64,000 nucleotides of DNA. It comes from Parvicella sp964387945. Its GTDB lineage: Bacteria; Bacteroidota; Bacteroidia; Flavobacteriales_D; Parvicellaceae. The position numbers were made by a program, and so were the translations under genes. Each line of letters opens with the position of its first letter. Position 1 is the stretch's first letter. The notes beneath the pieces were generated by a model, which searched no databases, was not told the DNA's origin, and saw only the letters and a program-made list of their open reading frames with translations. Shown here in pieces: positions 18,149 through 27,154 of this stretch. The stretch covers positions 124,001-188,000 of the forward strand of contig CAYLYX010000005.1 in assembly GCA_964387945.1 (NCBI GenBank), read 5' to 3'.

Positions 18149-18505
18149 TTATAAATCGTCAAAATTAACATCGACTCCACCATCTGATCCAGAATCACTG
18201 TCTCCAGTGTAGGATTCGTTTGCTGCAGGATAATCTCCTGTGGCTTTCAGTCTGTCGATTTCTCCAATAACTTCGTTCAGACCATCTGAAAACTTCTCAA
18301 AATCCTCTTTGTACAAAAATATTTTGTGCTTCTCGAAATAGAATTTTCCGTCAGAATTAAACTTCTTTTTACTCTCTGTGATAGTTACATACAAATCTCC
18401 TCCTCTAGTAGATTTGATATCGAAAAAGTAGGTTCTTTTACCCGCTCTCACCGACTTTGAATAGATTTCATCTCTGTAACCTCCAGCACCGTTTTCATCA
18501 TTCAT
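18149..18505 (-). CDS. DUF3276 / PUR-alpha-like nucleic-acid-binding protein
   Basis: A 118-residue protein with one PUR repeat: EIYSKSVRAGKRTYFFDIKSTRGGDLYVTITESKK, then FYFEKHKIFLYKEDFEKFSDGLNEVI. It ends in an acidic, disordered tail (SDSGSDGGVDVNFDDL). PUR-domain proteins of Bacteroidota and spirochaetes bind single-stranded DNA and RNA and act as regulators. The gene is monocistronic, with a -7 box giving a 5' UTR of about 46 nt and a terminator shared with the convergent gene. Confidence 0.9.
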   Translation of the reverse strand: MNDENGAGGYRDEIYSKSVRAGKRTYFFDIKSTRGGDLYVTITESKKKFNSDGKFYFEKHKIFLYKEDFEKFSDGLNEVIGEIDRLKATGDYPAANESYTGDSDSGSDGGVDVNFDDL

Positions 18506-18556
18506 AAGACACGCAATTTTTTCAGTTGTTCAGTAGTCTAACTTGTATAGTTATAA

Positions 18557-18564
18557 CAAATATA
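18557..18564 (-). promoter_or_regulatory. -7 box (TATATTTG) of the DUF3276 gene
   Basis: Exact TAnnTTTG match on the minus strand in the gap between the ABC exporter gene and the DUF3276 gene. Confidence 0.5.
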
Positions 18565-18603
18565 AATTATTTGCTACTAAACTTAATAAAAATAATTGAA
18601 TTT

Positions 18604-20358
18604 TTACGCTTCCTCAATCAATTGTTGCTGGTAGGTCTCGGCATACCATCCATTGAGATCAAGTAACGATTGATGATTTCCTTCTTCCACAACCACCCCG
18701 TCTTCTAGCACGATGATTTTATCCGCTTTCATAAGCGATGAGATTCGATGTCCCATAATCACATTGATCCTACCTCCCATAAGCTGATTCAGATTACCGA
18801 GAATTACATCTTCGGTTTCTGTATCAACTGCAGACAAACAGTCGTCAAAAATCAGGACTTCTGGCTTACGAATGATCGCTCTGGCAATCGAAACCCGCTG
18901 CTTTTGTCCTCCAGATAAAGTAATACCTCGCTCTCCTACTTTTGTATCGTAACCTTTCTCAAACTTTTCTATGTTATGATGAATATGCGCATCTTTTGCC
19001 GCTTTCTCGATAACATCATCAGTTACGTCATGATCTAAACCAAAAGCTATGTTGTTCTTTATCGTGTCTGAAAACAAGAAAACTTCTTGCGGTACATAGC
19101 CTATTCTACTTCTGTACCCTCCAATACTCAATTCTTGAATGCGATGATCGTTGATAAGAATCTCACCAGAAGTGGTATCAAACAATCGCTCTAGCAACGC
19201 TGCACAAGTTGACTTCCCGCTACCGGTTTTACCTGTGATTGCAATCGTCTGTCCCTGTTGTATCGTAAACGACACGTCTTTCAGCGCCTGAATTCCCGTA
19301 TTCGGATAAGTAAAAGAAACATTTTTGAACGCAATTGATCGAATTTCTTCATCTATTGGATCTTGCACCTCTTTCACTTCGATTTCGGTATGAAGGAATT
19401 CATTAATTCTCTTTTGCGAAGCTGCTGCTCGTTGAATCAAAGATGAAACCCAGCCAATGGAAGCAAATGGCCAAGTCAGGAAGTTCACGTAAATCATAAA
19501 CTCCGTGATATCACCAACATCCAAAGTACCACCAATCACCTTAGCACCACCAATATAAATCGTAAGTATGGTGCTCAACCCAATCAATCCTACGATCACT
19601 GGAATAAAAAGTGAATTCGTCCAAGCCAAACTCAACGAAGCTTGTTTGTAGTTCTCAGCTTCTCCGTCAAACTCTTGGTTGAAATGCTTTTCACGACCAA
19701 AAGCCTTTAACACGCGAATTCCGCTGAAAGATTCCTGAACAAACGTAGACAAAGCTGATTGCTTCTTTTGAACCGACTCACTCTTTTTATTGATTCGGCT
19801 ACTTACCTTAAAAATGATGTAAGACATGATGGGTAAGGGAGCCAAAACATAGAGCGTAAGTTCTGCATTCTTTTCAATCATAAAATAAATTACAAAAAAG
19901 AAAAGGAAGAAAACATTGATCGTATACATCACGGCAGGTCCCAAATACATTCGGGTATGGCTCACGTCCTCACTAATACGGTTCATGATATCTCCCGTGC
20001 TGTTTACTTTGTAAAAAGAGTAACTCAGTTTTTGGTATTTATCGTAAATCTCGTTCTTTAAATCAAACTCAATCAATCTTGACATCACGATAATGGTCTG
20101 CCGAGTGAGAAAAAGAAAAAATGTATTAATCAATGCATAGGCAATGAAGATACCGAATAGTTTGAGTCCTTGATAAAACACGGCATCTGGATCTTTCGCC
20201 TCGGCTTTCATCTGATTTTCAATAAGATCAGCAATAGCGCCAAAGGTCTGTGGCATTAATACTTTAAAAAAGTTGGTAGCTGCAATGAACAGAATACCAA
20301 GAAGCAGCAGCCACTTATATTTGACAAAGTACTTATTGAGATGTCTTAGATGCTTCAT
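18604..20358 (-). CDS. ABC exporter half-transporter (fused permease and ATPase)
   Basis: A 584-residue protein with a six-helix type 1 exporter membrane domain (about 15-310) and a nucleotide-binding domain. Motifs: Walker A GKTGSGKST at 376-384, signature LSGGQKQR at 481-488, Walker B VLIFDD near 501-506, and a late H-loop (GHRISS). The residue after the Walker B Asp is Asp rather than the usual catalytic Glu, as in the degenerate half of heterodimeric MdlA/MdlB-type exporters. No partner half lies next to it. Substrate unknown; lipids or drugs are possible. Confidence 0.92.
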   Translation of the reverse strand: MKHLRHLNKYFVKYKWLLLLGILFIAATNFFKVLMPQTFGAIADLIENQMKAEAKDPDAVFYQGLKLFGIFIAYALINTFFLFLTRQTIIVMSRLIEFDLKNEIYDKYQKLSYSFYKVNSTGDIMNRISEDVSHTRMYLGPAVMYTINVFFLFFFVIYFMIEKNAELTLYVLAPLPIMSYIIFKVSSRINKKSESVQKKQSALSTFVQESFSGIRVLKAFGREKHFNQEFDGEAENYKQASLSLAWTNSLFIPVIVGLIGLSTILTIYIGGAKVIGGTLDVGDITEFMIYVNFLTWPFASIGWVSSLIQRAAASQKRINEFLHTEIEVKEVQDPIDEEIRSIAFKNVSFTYPNTGIQALKDVSFTIQQGQTIAITGKTGSGKSTCAALLERLFDTTSGEILINDHRIQELSIGGYRSRIGYVPQEVFLFSDTIKNNIAFGLDHDVTDDVIEKAAKDAHIHHNIEKFEKGYDTKVGERGITLSGGQKQRVSIARAIIRKPEVLIFDDCLSAVDTETEDVILGNLNQLMGGRINVIMGHRISSLMKADKIIVLEDGVVVEEGNHQSLLDLNGWYAETYQQQLIEEA

Positions 20359-20443
20359 GTTCTCTCTCGCTGGTCACAGCGATAATCCGTTGTAAAAACT
20401 GATAAAATTGTCGTTAAAAATGAGCAACCTATCTAGTTTATCT

Positions 20444-20451
20444 TAATTTTG
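20444..20451 (+). promoter_or_regulatory. -7 box (TAATTTTG) of the leucine dehydrogenase gene
   Basis: Exact TAnnTTTG match about 63 nt upstream of the preferred ATG at 20515. Confidence 0.45.
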
Positions 20452-20514
20452 CAGGGCGAAGTTACAGATAATATCAGGAGGATGGTAACTTCGCATTTAA
20501 CAAAAATCGTTCTT

Positions 20515-21609
20515 ATGGAAGTGAGTAATATTCAAGAAAGTTCTACTCAGGAACTTGGCGTCTTGGCCCAGATGTTTGACCTTGAACACGAGCAGGTGCT
20601 TTTTTGTCAGGATAAAGAGATTGGTCTTAAGGCTATTGTTGCAGTGCACAATACGGTTTGTGGTCCTGCTTTAGGAGGAACCAGAATGTGGAATTACACG
20701 AATGAATTTGAAGCTTTAAAAGATGTGCTGAGACTTTCCAGAGGAATGACGTATAAAAATGCGATTTCAGGACTTAACCTAGGTGGTGGAAAAGCGGTAA
20801 TCATTGGAGATTCCAGATCTCAAAAGAACGAAGCGCTCTTCAGACGATTTGGAAAATTTGTGAACAGCCTTGCTGGTAAGTACATCACAGCAGAAGACGT
20901 GGGTATTTCTCCCAAAGATATGACCTGGGTAGCTATGGAGACTAACCATGTTGCTGGTTTACCTGGAAAAAGTGGAGATCCTTCTCCCGTTACTGCCTAT
21001 GGTGTTTACATGGGAATGAAGGCTGCTGCCAAAGTACAGTTTGGAACAGATAGTTTAAGCGGTAAACGTGTATCTGTGCAAGGTGTAGGTCACGTTGGAG
21101 AATACCTAGTAGGACATTTAGCTAAGGAAGGAGCGAAAATTTATGTTTCAGATATTCATGAACCAACTTTACTGAGTGTTGCTAAGAAATACAATGCAGA
21201 AATTGTAGGTAAAGATGAAATTTACGATTTAGATGTAGATGTTTACGCGCCTTGTGCCTTGGGTGCAACCGTAAACGATGATACGCTCGATCGTTTGAAG
21301 TGTAGCATTATTGCTGGAGCGGCTAACAACCAATTGGCGAAAGAAGAAATTCACGGAAAAAAAGTGATGGAAAAAGGAATGGTTTATGCCCCTGATTTCT
21401 TGATCAATGCAGGAGGTGTGATGAATTGCTACGGAGAGGTGGCTGGCATTGCGCAACCACAAGTAATGGCAATGGCAGAGAACATTTATACTACGACCTT
21501 AGATATTATCAAAACTTCGCAATCGACTAATGTACCTACTTATCAAATTGCGAACCAGAAGGCGGAGGAGAGAATTAAGCAGATTGCGAATATTAAGAAA
21601 TACATGTAA
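20515..21609 (+). CDS. Leucine dehydrogenase-like Glu/Leu/Phe/Val dehydrogenase
   Basis: A 364-residue NAD-dependent amino-acid dehydrogenase that reversibly deaminates branched-chain amino acids. The ATG at 20515 (MEVSNIQESS) is preferred over in-frame TTG 20449 and ATG 20482 because homologues begin just before TQELGVLAQM. Conserved blocks: GPALGGTRMW, LSRGMTYKNAISGLNLGGGKAV (substrate and catalytic lysines), the TAEDVGI segment and Rossmann GVGHVGEYL. The distribution of residues fits the leucine/valine dehydrogenase branch rather than the larger glutamate enzymes. In Bacteroidota it supplies branched 2-oxo acids for iso-fatty acids; that role here is inferred. Confidence 0.88.
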   Translation: MEVSNIQESSTQELGVLAQMFDLEHEQVLFCQDKEIGLKAIVAVHNTVCGPALGGTRMWNYTNEFEALKDVLRLSRGMTYKNAISGLNLGGGKAVIIGDSRSQKNEALFRRFGKFVNSLAGKYITAEDVGISPKDMTWVAMETNHVAGLPGKSGDPSPVTAYGVYMGMKAAAKVQFGTDSLSGKRVSVQGVGHVGEYLVGHLAKEGAKIYVSDIHEPTLLSVAKKYNAEIVGKDEIYDLDVDVYAPCALGATVNDDTLDRLKCSIIAGAANNQLAKEEIHGKKVMEKGMVYAPDFLINAGGVMNCYGEVAGIAQPQVMAMAENIYTTTLDIIKTSQSTNVPTYQIANQKAEERIKQIANIKKYM

Positions 21610-21644
21610 AAAGTAGCGGTTCCGAACGAGGACTGCAATCAACA

Positions 21645-22589
21645 ATGCTGAACAGGAGACATTTAAGGATTAAGGTGTTGCAGGCGTTATATGCCTTTAA
21701 GCAATCAGACAACGAGAATTATTCAGCCGGAGAGAAGGAATTGTTGCACAGCATTGACAAAATGTATGACTTGTACATCTTGTATTTGCTTGTGTTTGAA
21801 GAAATCAGAACTTTTGCGGATCGAAAAATCGAAGAAAGAAAGCGCAAGATTGTGCCAAGTGAAGAGGATATCAATCCTAACCTGAATTTTGCGCAGAATA
21901 AGTTTATTGCAAAACTTTCTATCAACCGAATGTTGCATAGAAAATCAGAGGACCTTAAGCTCAACTGGGTGGGTGATGTTAATCAGGATTTGATCAAAAA
22001 ACTTTACCAGCAAATTGAAAAGTCAGACCTGTATGAACAGTACATGACGCTTGAAAAAACCGATTTTGAAGTTGATAAGAATTTCTGCATTAAATTGTTT
22101 AAGCAGGAAATTGCCAATTCAGCTATTTTATTGAATCACTTTGAGGAAATTAGAATACATTGGCAGGATGATTTTGATCACGTGTTTAGTATGTTGATCA
22201 AAACACTAAAGTCGATCAAGGAAAATGCCGATGAGGAAACTCCTATCATGGAGCTTTACAAAGACGATGAGGAAGAGTTTGTCAAAAAGCTTTTTAGAAG
22301 AGCCGTTGCTAATTTCTCTGATCACGTTGAGTTTCTCGACAAGTACACCAAAAACTGGGAAAGTGACCGTTTGGCTAAAATGGACATCATGATCATGAAC
22401 TTAGCCATTACGGAGGCAAAGGAATTCCCTTCGATTCCGTTAAAAGTATCGCTAAACGAATACATAGAGATTTCTAAGTTCTATAGCACTCCAAAAAGTA
22501 ATGTGTTTATAAACGGGGTTTTAGACAAAGCCTTTGCTGATTTGAATAAAGACGGTGTTATCCGTAAAGTGGGAAGAGGATTGGTTTAA
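21645..22589 (+). CDS. nusB: Transcription antitermination factor NusB, long form
   Basis: A 314-residue protein. The start MLNRRHLRIKVLQALYAF is the NusB N-terminal signature, and the C-terminal half (about 195-310) is the helical NusB core (ILNLAI-like MDIMIMNLAITEAKEFP, KVSLNEYIEISKFYSTPKSNVFINGVLDKA). About 150 extra helical residues lie between these parts compared with the 140-residue E. coli protein, as is usual in Bacteroidota. It acts in rRNA antitermination with NusE. The 3' end overlaps the convergent membrane-protein gene by 4 nt. Confidence 0.93.
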   Translation: MLNRRHLRIKVLQALYAFKQSDNENYSAGEKELLHSIDKMYDLYILYLLVFEEIRTFADRKIEERKRKIVPSEEDINPNLNFAQNKFIAKLSINRMLHRKSEDLKLNWVGDVNQDLIKKLYQQIEKSDLYEQYMTLEKTDFEVDKNFCIKLFKQEIANSAILLNHFEEIRIHWQDDFDHVFSMLIKTLKSIKENADEETPIMELYKDDEEEFVKKLFRRAVANFSDHVEFLDKYTKNWESDRLAKMDIMIMNLAITEAKEFPSIPLKVSLNEYIEISKFYSTPKSNVFINGVLDKAFADLNKDGVIRKVGRGLV

Positions 22590-22876
22590 AGCAGTTTCTT
22601 ATTCGCTCCACTGTCTTTTATGAATATCCAATAAAAGACATAAGTTACTATAAGATCGATTGGGACTATTGCTAAAGCATACCTTCGAAGCACACTTCCG
22701 ATTATTATCGAATAGCTTGTAAGAACAACAAATGAGACCAAGATTAAAGCCACAAAGATGGCGTTCAGTTTTTTCGGGATGAATTTGGTATACACTCCCC
22801 AAACAACTACTCCTGTCACCAAAGAAATTGGTAAAATAGAGCGTGAGCTTTTCAGAAAATCAAGAAGCTCCATCAA
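22586..22876 (-). CDS. Small membrane protein of unknown function
   Basis: A 96-residue protein with about three hydrophobic segments (ILPISLVTGVVVWGVYT, LNAIFVALILVSFVVLTSYSIII, YALAIVPIDLIVTYVFYWIFI). It overlaps the DUF58 gene by 4 nt (ATGA), so it is co-translated with it. DUF58 genes usually sit beside membrane proteins of the BatA/MoxR type, and this could be a small partner. I do not recognise the family. Confidence 0.65.
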   Translation of the reverse strand: MMELLDFLKSSRSILPISLVTGVVVWGVYTKFIPKKLNAIFVALILVSFVVLTSYSIIIGSVLRRYALAIVPIDLIVTYVFYWIFIKDSGANKKLL

Positions 22877-23793
22877 ACCATCTTTTGACGTTTGATCAGG
22901 TACTGCATTAAAACATTGTCAAAACCTTTGTGAATGTCTGCCGGGACGTAATCAATTCGATACATCCCACATTTTAGTTTAAGTGCTTTCTGACGGGCAT
23001 TGGCTATTTCCTTCACTTTATCTTGCAACTGGTTGGGATTTAGTTTGATTTCTTCTCCCGTTTCCATATCAACAAATGTGTAAGGACGATTATGAAACTC
23101 AAAATCCAACTCCTTTTGCTGATCCATTACGTGAAATAACACCACCTCGTGCTTATTATGTCGCAAATGTTGGAGTGCCGCAAAAATCTCATCAGTATCT
23201 TCTGCTTTGTCTAACATATCACTAAAAATCACTACCAAACTTCTTCGGTGCGTTTGCTGTGCGACCGCATGCAAGGCATCTACGACATTAGTTTTTGAGA
23301 CATTTGATGGCTGATAATCTCGTAAATATTTCTCCAATTCCGCAAACAAAAAACGGTGATGCGTCATGGATGATTTACAAGGTGTGTGTAACCTTAAGGT
23401 CTCATCAAACAGGGAAACGCCCACGGCATCTCGTTGCTTGCGCATGAGATAAATCAATGCAGCTGCGCTGTCTATGGAAAAGCTCAACTTGTTTAGCTCC
23501 TCTCCTACTGGAAAGTACATAGATGAAGAAGTATCAATCACCAATTGGCAGCGCAAATTCGTCTCCTCTTCATACCTCTTGATGAAAAGCTTTTCTGTCC
23601 GTCCATACAGTTTCCAATCGATATGCTTGGTTGACTCTCCCTGATTGTAAAGTCTATGCTCTGCAAATTCTACCGAAAAGCCGTGAAATGGACTCTTGTG
23701 CAAACCTGTTATAAAACCTTCCACCGCCTGCTTGGCCAATAACTCTAAGCTACCAAATTTTCTTGCTTTGCTATGTTGTATTTCGTTCTTCAA
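22873..23793 (-). CDS. DUF58 domain protein (von Willebrand A-like)
   Basis: A 306-residue protein from TTG 23793, the first start codon in the frame. It shows the DUF58 pattern: FHGFSVEFAEHRLYNQGESTKHIDWKLYGRTEKLFIKRYEEETN, followed by a vWA-like metal site DTSSSMYFP and FSDMLD. DUF58 proteins normally accompany MoxR AAA+ ATPases and Bat proteins in envelope stress or protein-complex maturation. No MoxR gene is visible nearby. It is transcribed leftward from a divergent promoter with a -7 box at 23827-23834. Confidence 0.88.
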   Translation of the reverse strand: MKNEIQHSKARKFGSLELLAKQAVEGFITGLHKSPFHGFSVEFAEHRLYNQGESTKHIDWKLYGRTEKLFIKRYEEETNLRCQLVIDTSSSMYFPVGEELNKLSFSIDSAAALIYLMRKQRDAVGVSLFDETLRLHTPCKSSMTHHRFLFAELEKYLRDYQPSNVSKTNVVDALHAVAQQTHRRSLVVIFSDMLDKAEDTDEIFAALQHLRHNKHEVVLFHVMDQQKELDFEFHNRPYTFVDMETGEEIKLNPNQLQDKVKEIANARQKALKLKCGMYRIDYVPADIHKGFDNVLMQYLIKRQKMV

Positions 23794-23826
23794 TCCACTG
23801 TTCGTACTGATCTAGCTGCAATTTAT

Positions 23827-23834
23827 CAAAAATA
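23827..23834 (-). promoter_or_regulatory. -7 box (TATTTTTG) of the DUF58 gene
   Basis: Exact TAnnTTTG match on the minus strand, about 33 nt upstream of the TTG start at 23793. Confidence 0.45.
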
Positions 23835-23901
23835 TAGATGCTACAGTAATCGTTAACATCTTATTTTGCAATCCAGATTTATTATTGGTATTATTGTATA
23901 G

Positions 23902-24486
23902 GTGAAAGAATTATATGACATAGCCAAACTCAACGAAGTTACACCTACCAAGGGTAAGTTCTTGATCTCTGAACCGTTCATGGAGGACAATTTCTTCAAA
24001 AGATCGGTTGTTTTTCTCTGCGAACATAACGAAGATGGTTCGTTTGGTTTTGTGTTAAACAACATCCTAACCGTTGGTATCGGAGAGCTGATTGATGACC
24101 TACAAGGTTGTCATTTTGAAGTAGGTTTCGGTGGCCCAGTTAATTCTACTAACCTCTACTACCTTCACACTGCTGGAGACAAGATTGAAAACTCTTTTGA
24201 GGTGATCAACGGGATTTATACAGGCGGTAGCTTTGAGCAAATCAAGACCTTGATCAATACTGGGCTTCTTCAGGAAGATGAGATTCGTTTTTTCTTAGGT
24301 TATTCTGGATGGTCTAATGGTCAATTGCTTGAAGAAATCAAAGACGATGCTTGGATTGTAGCAGACTTCAATTCAAAGGAGATTCTCAAAAATGTAGATA
24401 AGTCACTTTGGAAATCGCTTTTAGACCAAATGGGTGGAAAATTTAGGATGATTTCAAATTTTCCTGAAGACCCGAGTCTGAACTAA
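23902..24486 (+). CDS. YqgE/AlgH family protein
   Basis: A 194-residue protein from a GTG start. Family hallmarks: GKFLISEPFMEDNFFKRSVVFLCEHNEDGSFGFVLNN, then VGFGGPVN and FLGYSGWSNGQLLEEIKDDAW. The YqgE/AlgH (DUF179) family has known structures but no firm biochemical role; AlgH was linked to alginate regulation in Pseudomonas. Its 3' end overlaps the convergent class IV aminotransferase gene by 44 nt. Confidence 0.92.
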   Translation: MKELYDIAKLNEVTPTKGKFLISEPFMEDNFFKRSVVFLCEHNEDGSFGFVLNNILTVGIGELIDDLQGCHFEVGFGGPVNSTNLYYLHTAGDKIENSFEVINGIYTGGSFEQIKTLINTGLLQEDEIRFFLGYSGWSNGQLLEEIKDDAWIVADFNSKEILKNVDKSLWKSLLDQMGGKFRMISNFPEDPSLN

Positions 24487-25321
24487 CTAGATTGGCTTCA
24501 TTGAGGTAGTCGACTAACGTTCTTGCCATTCTATTGTAATAACGCTTTCCACGGAAGGCTCCTACCCATTGCACTCCTTTGACAGAGTTAGTAAGGATAA
24601 TCTCATCGGCAACCAATAAGTTTTGAGGCGTTAAAGAACTCTCATAAACCGTTACTCTTTTCTCTAGGGCGAGGTTGATTAAGTTCATTCGCATAGTGCC
24701 TCCTACGCATCCATCACTCAATGGTGGTGTATACAAAACACCATTACTTACAAGAAAAATATTGGATTGAGAAGCCTCTATAATCACCTGATTTTGATTC
24801 ATGATCAAGATTTCATCCAGTCCATTTTTCTTCGCTTGATTCATGGCCATGATGTAAAGCAGCGAATTACCAGTTTTTAGGTTAGAAAGAATACTCTTTT
24901 CCTTGGTAACATCACTAAATACATCCACTGAAACGCCATCTGGGTTTAACCTAAATTCGTTATGTGGTAACGATTCTCCAGTAATAAGGTAACATACTTC
25001 ATCACTCTCGCTTCTGAAAGTTCCGTTACCAGCTCTGAACAGGTGCAATCTTACTTTGGCTCCCAACTCAATGTTATTGGCCTGTAACATCTTTCCAATT
25101 TCAGCACGAAAAAAGTCTTCATTATAATGAGAGGGCATGTTGTAAGAAAGCACTTTTGCTCCTGAAAAAAGTCTATTGATATGGCTTCCCAGGTTATGCG
25201 GTGCTCCGTTAATCACACGAATCGTTTCAAAAAGCGAATCACCATACCTGAAAGCCCTGTTGTCTTTCAAAAACGGTAACTCACCATTCAAAAGTTCACC
25301 CTGATAGTTTATTGTTTTCAT
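24443..25321 (-). CDS. Class IV PLP-dependent aminotransferase / aminodeoxychorismate lyase-like
   Basis: A 292-residue protein starting MKTINYQGELLNGELPF at the ATG at 25321. Fold-type IV features: FRYGDSLFETIRV near the N-terminus, the PLP lysine in LSNLKTGNSLLYIMA near 150, and late DEIILTNSVKGVQWV. The group includes branched-chain aminotransferase, D-amino-acid aminotransferase and PabC; sequence alone does not separate them here. A -7 box lies 14 nt upstream. Confidence 0.85.
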   Translation of the reverse strand: MKTINYQGELLNGELPFLKDNRAFRYGDSLFETIRVINGAPHNLGSHINRLFSGAKVLSYNMPSHYNEDFFRAEIGKMLQANNIELGAKVRLHLFRAGNGTFRSESDEVCYLITGESLPHNEFRLNPDGVSVDVFSDVTKEKSILSNLKTGNSLLYIMAMNQAKKNGLDEILIMNQNQVIIEASQSNIFLVSNGVLYTPPLSDGCVGGTMRMNLINLALEKRVTVYESSLTPQNLLVADEIILTNSVKGVQWVGAFRGKRYYNRMARTLVDYLNEANLVSSDSGLQENLKSS

Positions 25322-25335
25322 TCCACTCATCATTA

Positions 25336-25343
25336 CAAATTTA
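25336..25343 (-). promoter_or_regulatory. -7 box (TAAATTTG) of the class IV aminotransferase gene
   Basis: Exact TAnnTTTG match on the minus strand ending 14 nt before the preferred ATG at 25321. The spacing supports that start. Confidence 0.5.
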
Positions 25344-25444
25344 AAGGGATACGTCTATGACACGGCAAATAGCTTACCAAAGTTTTCAACGATTCGATTA
25401 AATAACCTAAAACCCTTTTAAATGTTACAATTTAGCTTACCAGT

Positions 25445-27034
25445 TCATAACAATGGTAAAGAGGCAAGCGATCCTAAGCGTTTAATTAACAACGGGAAAC
25501 CGATGAAGTGATTTTCGGTGTCCGTCAGGTTGAAATTACCTTCAAGATAAATGTGATTATCCTTGATTTCTTTAAACTCAACCAAATATGTTCCAAAGTT
25601 AAATTGACTCACCTGCCCCATGATTAAGTCATCAAACATGTTCTTGGCAGTATAGGTCTGAAAAAACTTCTGAAAATCAAACTCCACGTGAAAGGTAGCA
25701 TATTGAGGTTCAAAATCCACTTCGGGCAATTCTGGAGAAAACACAATGGAATTCTCTACAAAATAGAAATAAACGCGCTGTGGTTCCAAAACAATCTCGT
25801 TTCCAAAAAGTCCAGACGGAATCTTCTTTTTGATGAAGTAATTGTCAAGCACATAAGAATAATAATCACTTACTTGGGTAATGTTAGAGTCGTTCTCTAT
25901 CTGAACCTTCAACTCTTCTATGTCTGATAATTCACATGCCACCGTAAAGAAAGGATAACTAAACTGGTCTTCAAACTTATCAGCCAAATTTGAAATTCCA
26001 GCGCTCAAAACCCCTACCGTGTCATACTTAAAAGGATAAAGCGGGTCATCGCTAGGTGTGATGTTCACTTTCTTGAGTTCAACATCTTTAAACCCATTGA
26101 TGGAAGCGCAAACTCCACCATTCCAAGAGGAAATAAGATATTTCTTGTCTTCGCTCAAGACCATATCAAAAAAACCTGAAAAATCTTCAGGATTAACGCT
26201 AGCTGCAAATCTAAAGCACTCCTCTCCTTTTAATTCTACTTCGTCTTCTTCCCGCACTAAAATGGAAGCGTCATTCATCAGTTCCATCACCGCATTGGTA
26301 TTCAAACCCTCTTCGGCTATGTTCATCGTAACCGTTTTGTGATTAAAAAGGTTATTGACTGCTGCGATGTGCGGATTGATGTTTTCCGCTAGATTACTCG
26401 TATTTACTGACCAATAAGAAAACTGACTCTTACTATTCACTGCTTCCGAAAAGGTGATTTCCGTACTCATCAAATTCTCACTATTCTCGAAAAAATCCTG
26501 ATAAAGTTCTTCTGCTAATTCCTTATTCACGCTACCCACTTGAGCTTGATACAGAATTCCAATGCGCCCTTTTTTGAAAAATACCTGATCGTCTTTATCG
26601 ATCAAAATGTACTTTCCATCTTTGTAGTCAACAGCATCAGATTTATTGTCTCTACTGTTGGCGTTCTTCACAAACTGCTTAAAATTAGTCAGACTCACAA
26701 CCACAACAAAACCTTGCTGATCCTCTTGTTTTTGATAATGAGCAATCGCTACTTTTTTCAACGGATTAACCCCCATACTCGGGTCGATGTCATCCCCAAA
26801 TTCTTTGAACGACTCCATATCCTTCAGCGCAACTGGATTCTCCTCCAACAACCTTTCATAAGCACTATACAAGGCCATCGGATTGATTAAAATAACAGCG
26901 TCAACTTCTGCTGGAATTACTTCTAAATGTGACTGATTCGTGACCTTAGGGACAAAATAATAACCTCCAAAGACGAATAAAAGTAAGATCGGCCAGAACG
27001 ACCAGTACAATAATTTGATTTTTTCAAACTTCAC
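25445..27034 (-). CDS. Large membrane-anchored protein of unknown function
   Basis: A 529-residue protein with one N-terminal membrane anchor (about 10-30, YWSFWPILLLFVFGGYYFVP), followed by a large exported region. That region begins with HLEVIPAEVDAVILINPMALY, a pattern seen in Bacteroidota proteins that open with a 'values are stored or compared' module (DUF3352/DUF4836-like). There are no cysteine clusters, catalytic motifs or sorting domain. I do not assign a function. It is monocistronic, divergent from the acylase gene across 105-120 nt. Confidence 0.7.
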   Translation of the reverse strand: MKFEKIKLLYWSFWPILLLFVFGGYYFVPKVTNQSHLEVIPAEVDAVILINPMALYSAYERLLEENPVALKDMESFKEFGDDIDPSMGVNPLKKVAIAHYQKQEDQQGFVVVVSLTNFKQFVKNANSRDNKSDAVDYKDGKYILIDKDDQVFFKKGRIGILYQAQVGSVNKELAEELYQDFFENSENLMSTEITFSEAVNSKSQFSYWSVNTSNLAENINPHIAAVNNLFNHKTVTMNIAEEGLNTNAVMELMNDASILVREEDEVELKGEECFRFAASVNPEDFSGFFDMVLSEDKKYLISSWNGGVCASINGFKDVELKKVNITPSDDPLYPFKYDTVGVLSAGISNLADKFEDQFSYPFFTVACELSDIEELKVQIENDSNITQVSDYYSYVLDNYFIKKKIPSGLFGNEIVLEPQRVYFYFVENSIVFSPELPEVDFEPQYATFHVEFDFQKFFQTYTAKNMFDDLIMGQVSQFNFGTYLVEFKEIKDNHIYLEGNFNLTDTENHFIGFPLLIKRLGSLASLPLL

Positions 27035-27154
27035 GTAAAGTGGCTTTTGGGAGCAATTTACTACTTATTTGACAATCCTACAAAGCAAATGAGATGAGTT
27101 AATAAGAATTAACGCCTTCATCTCGTTTACCCGAAGAATTTGTATTTTCAACGT

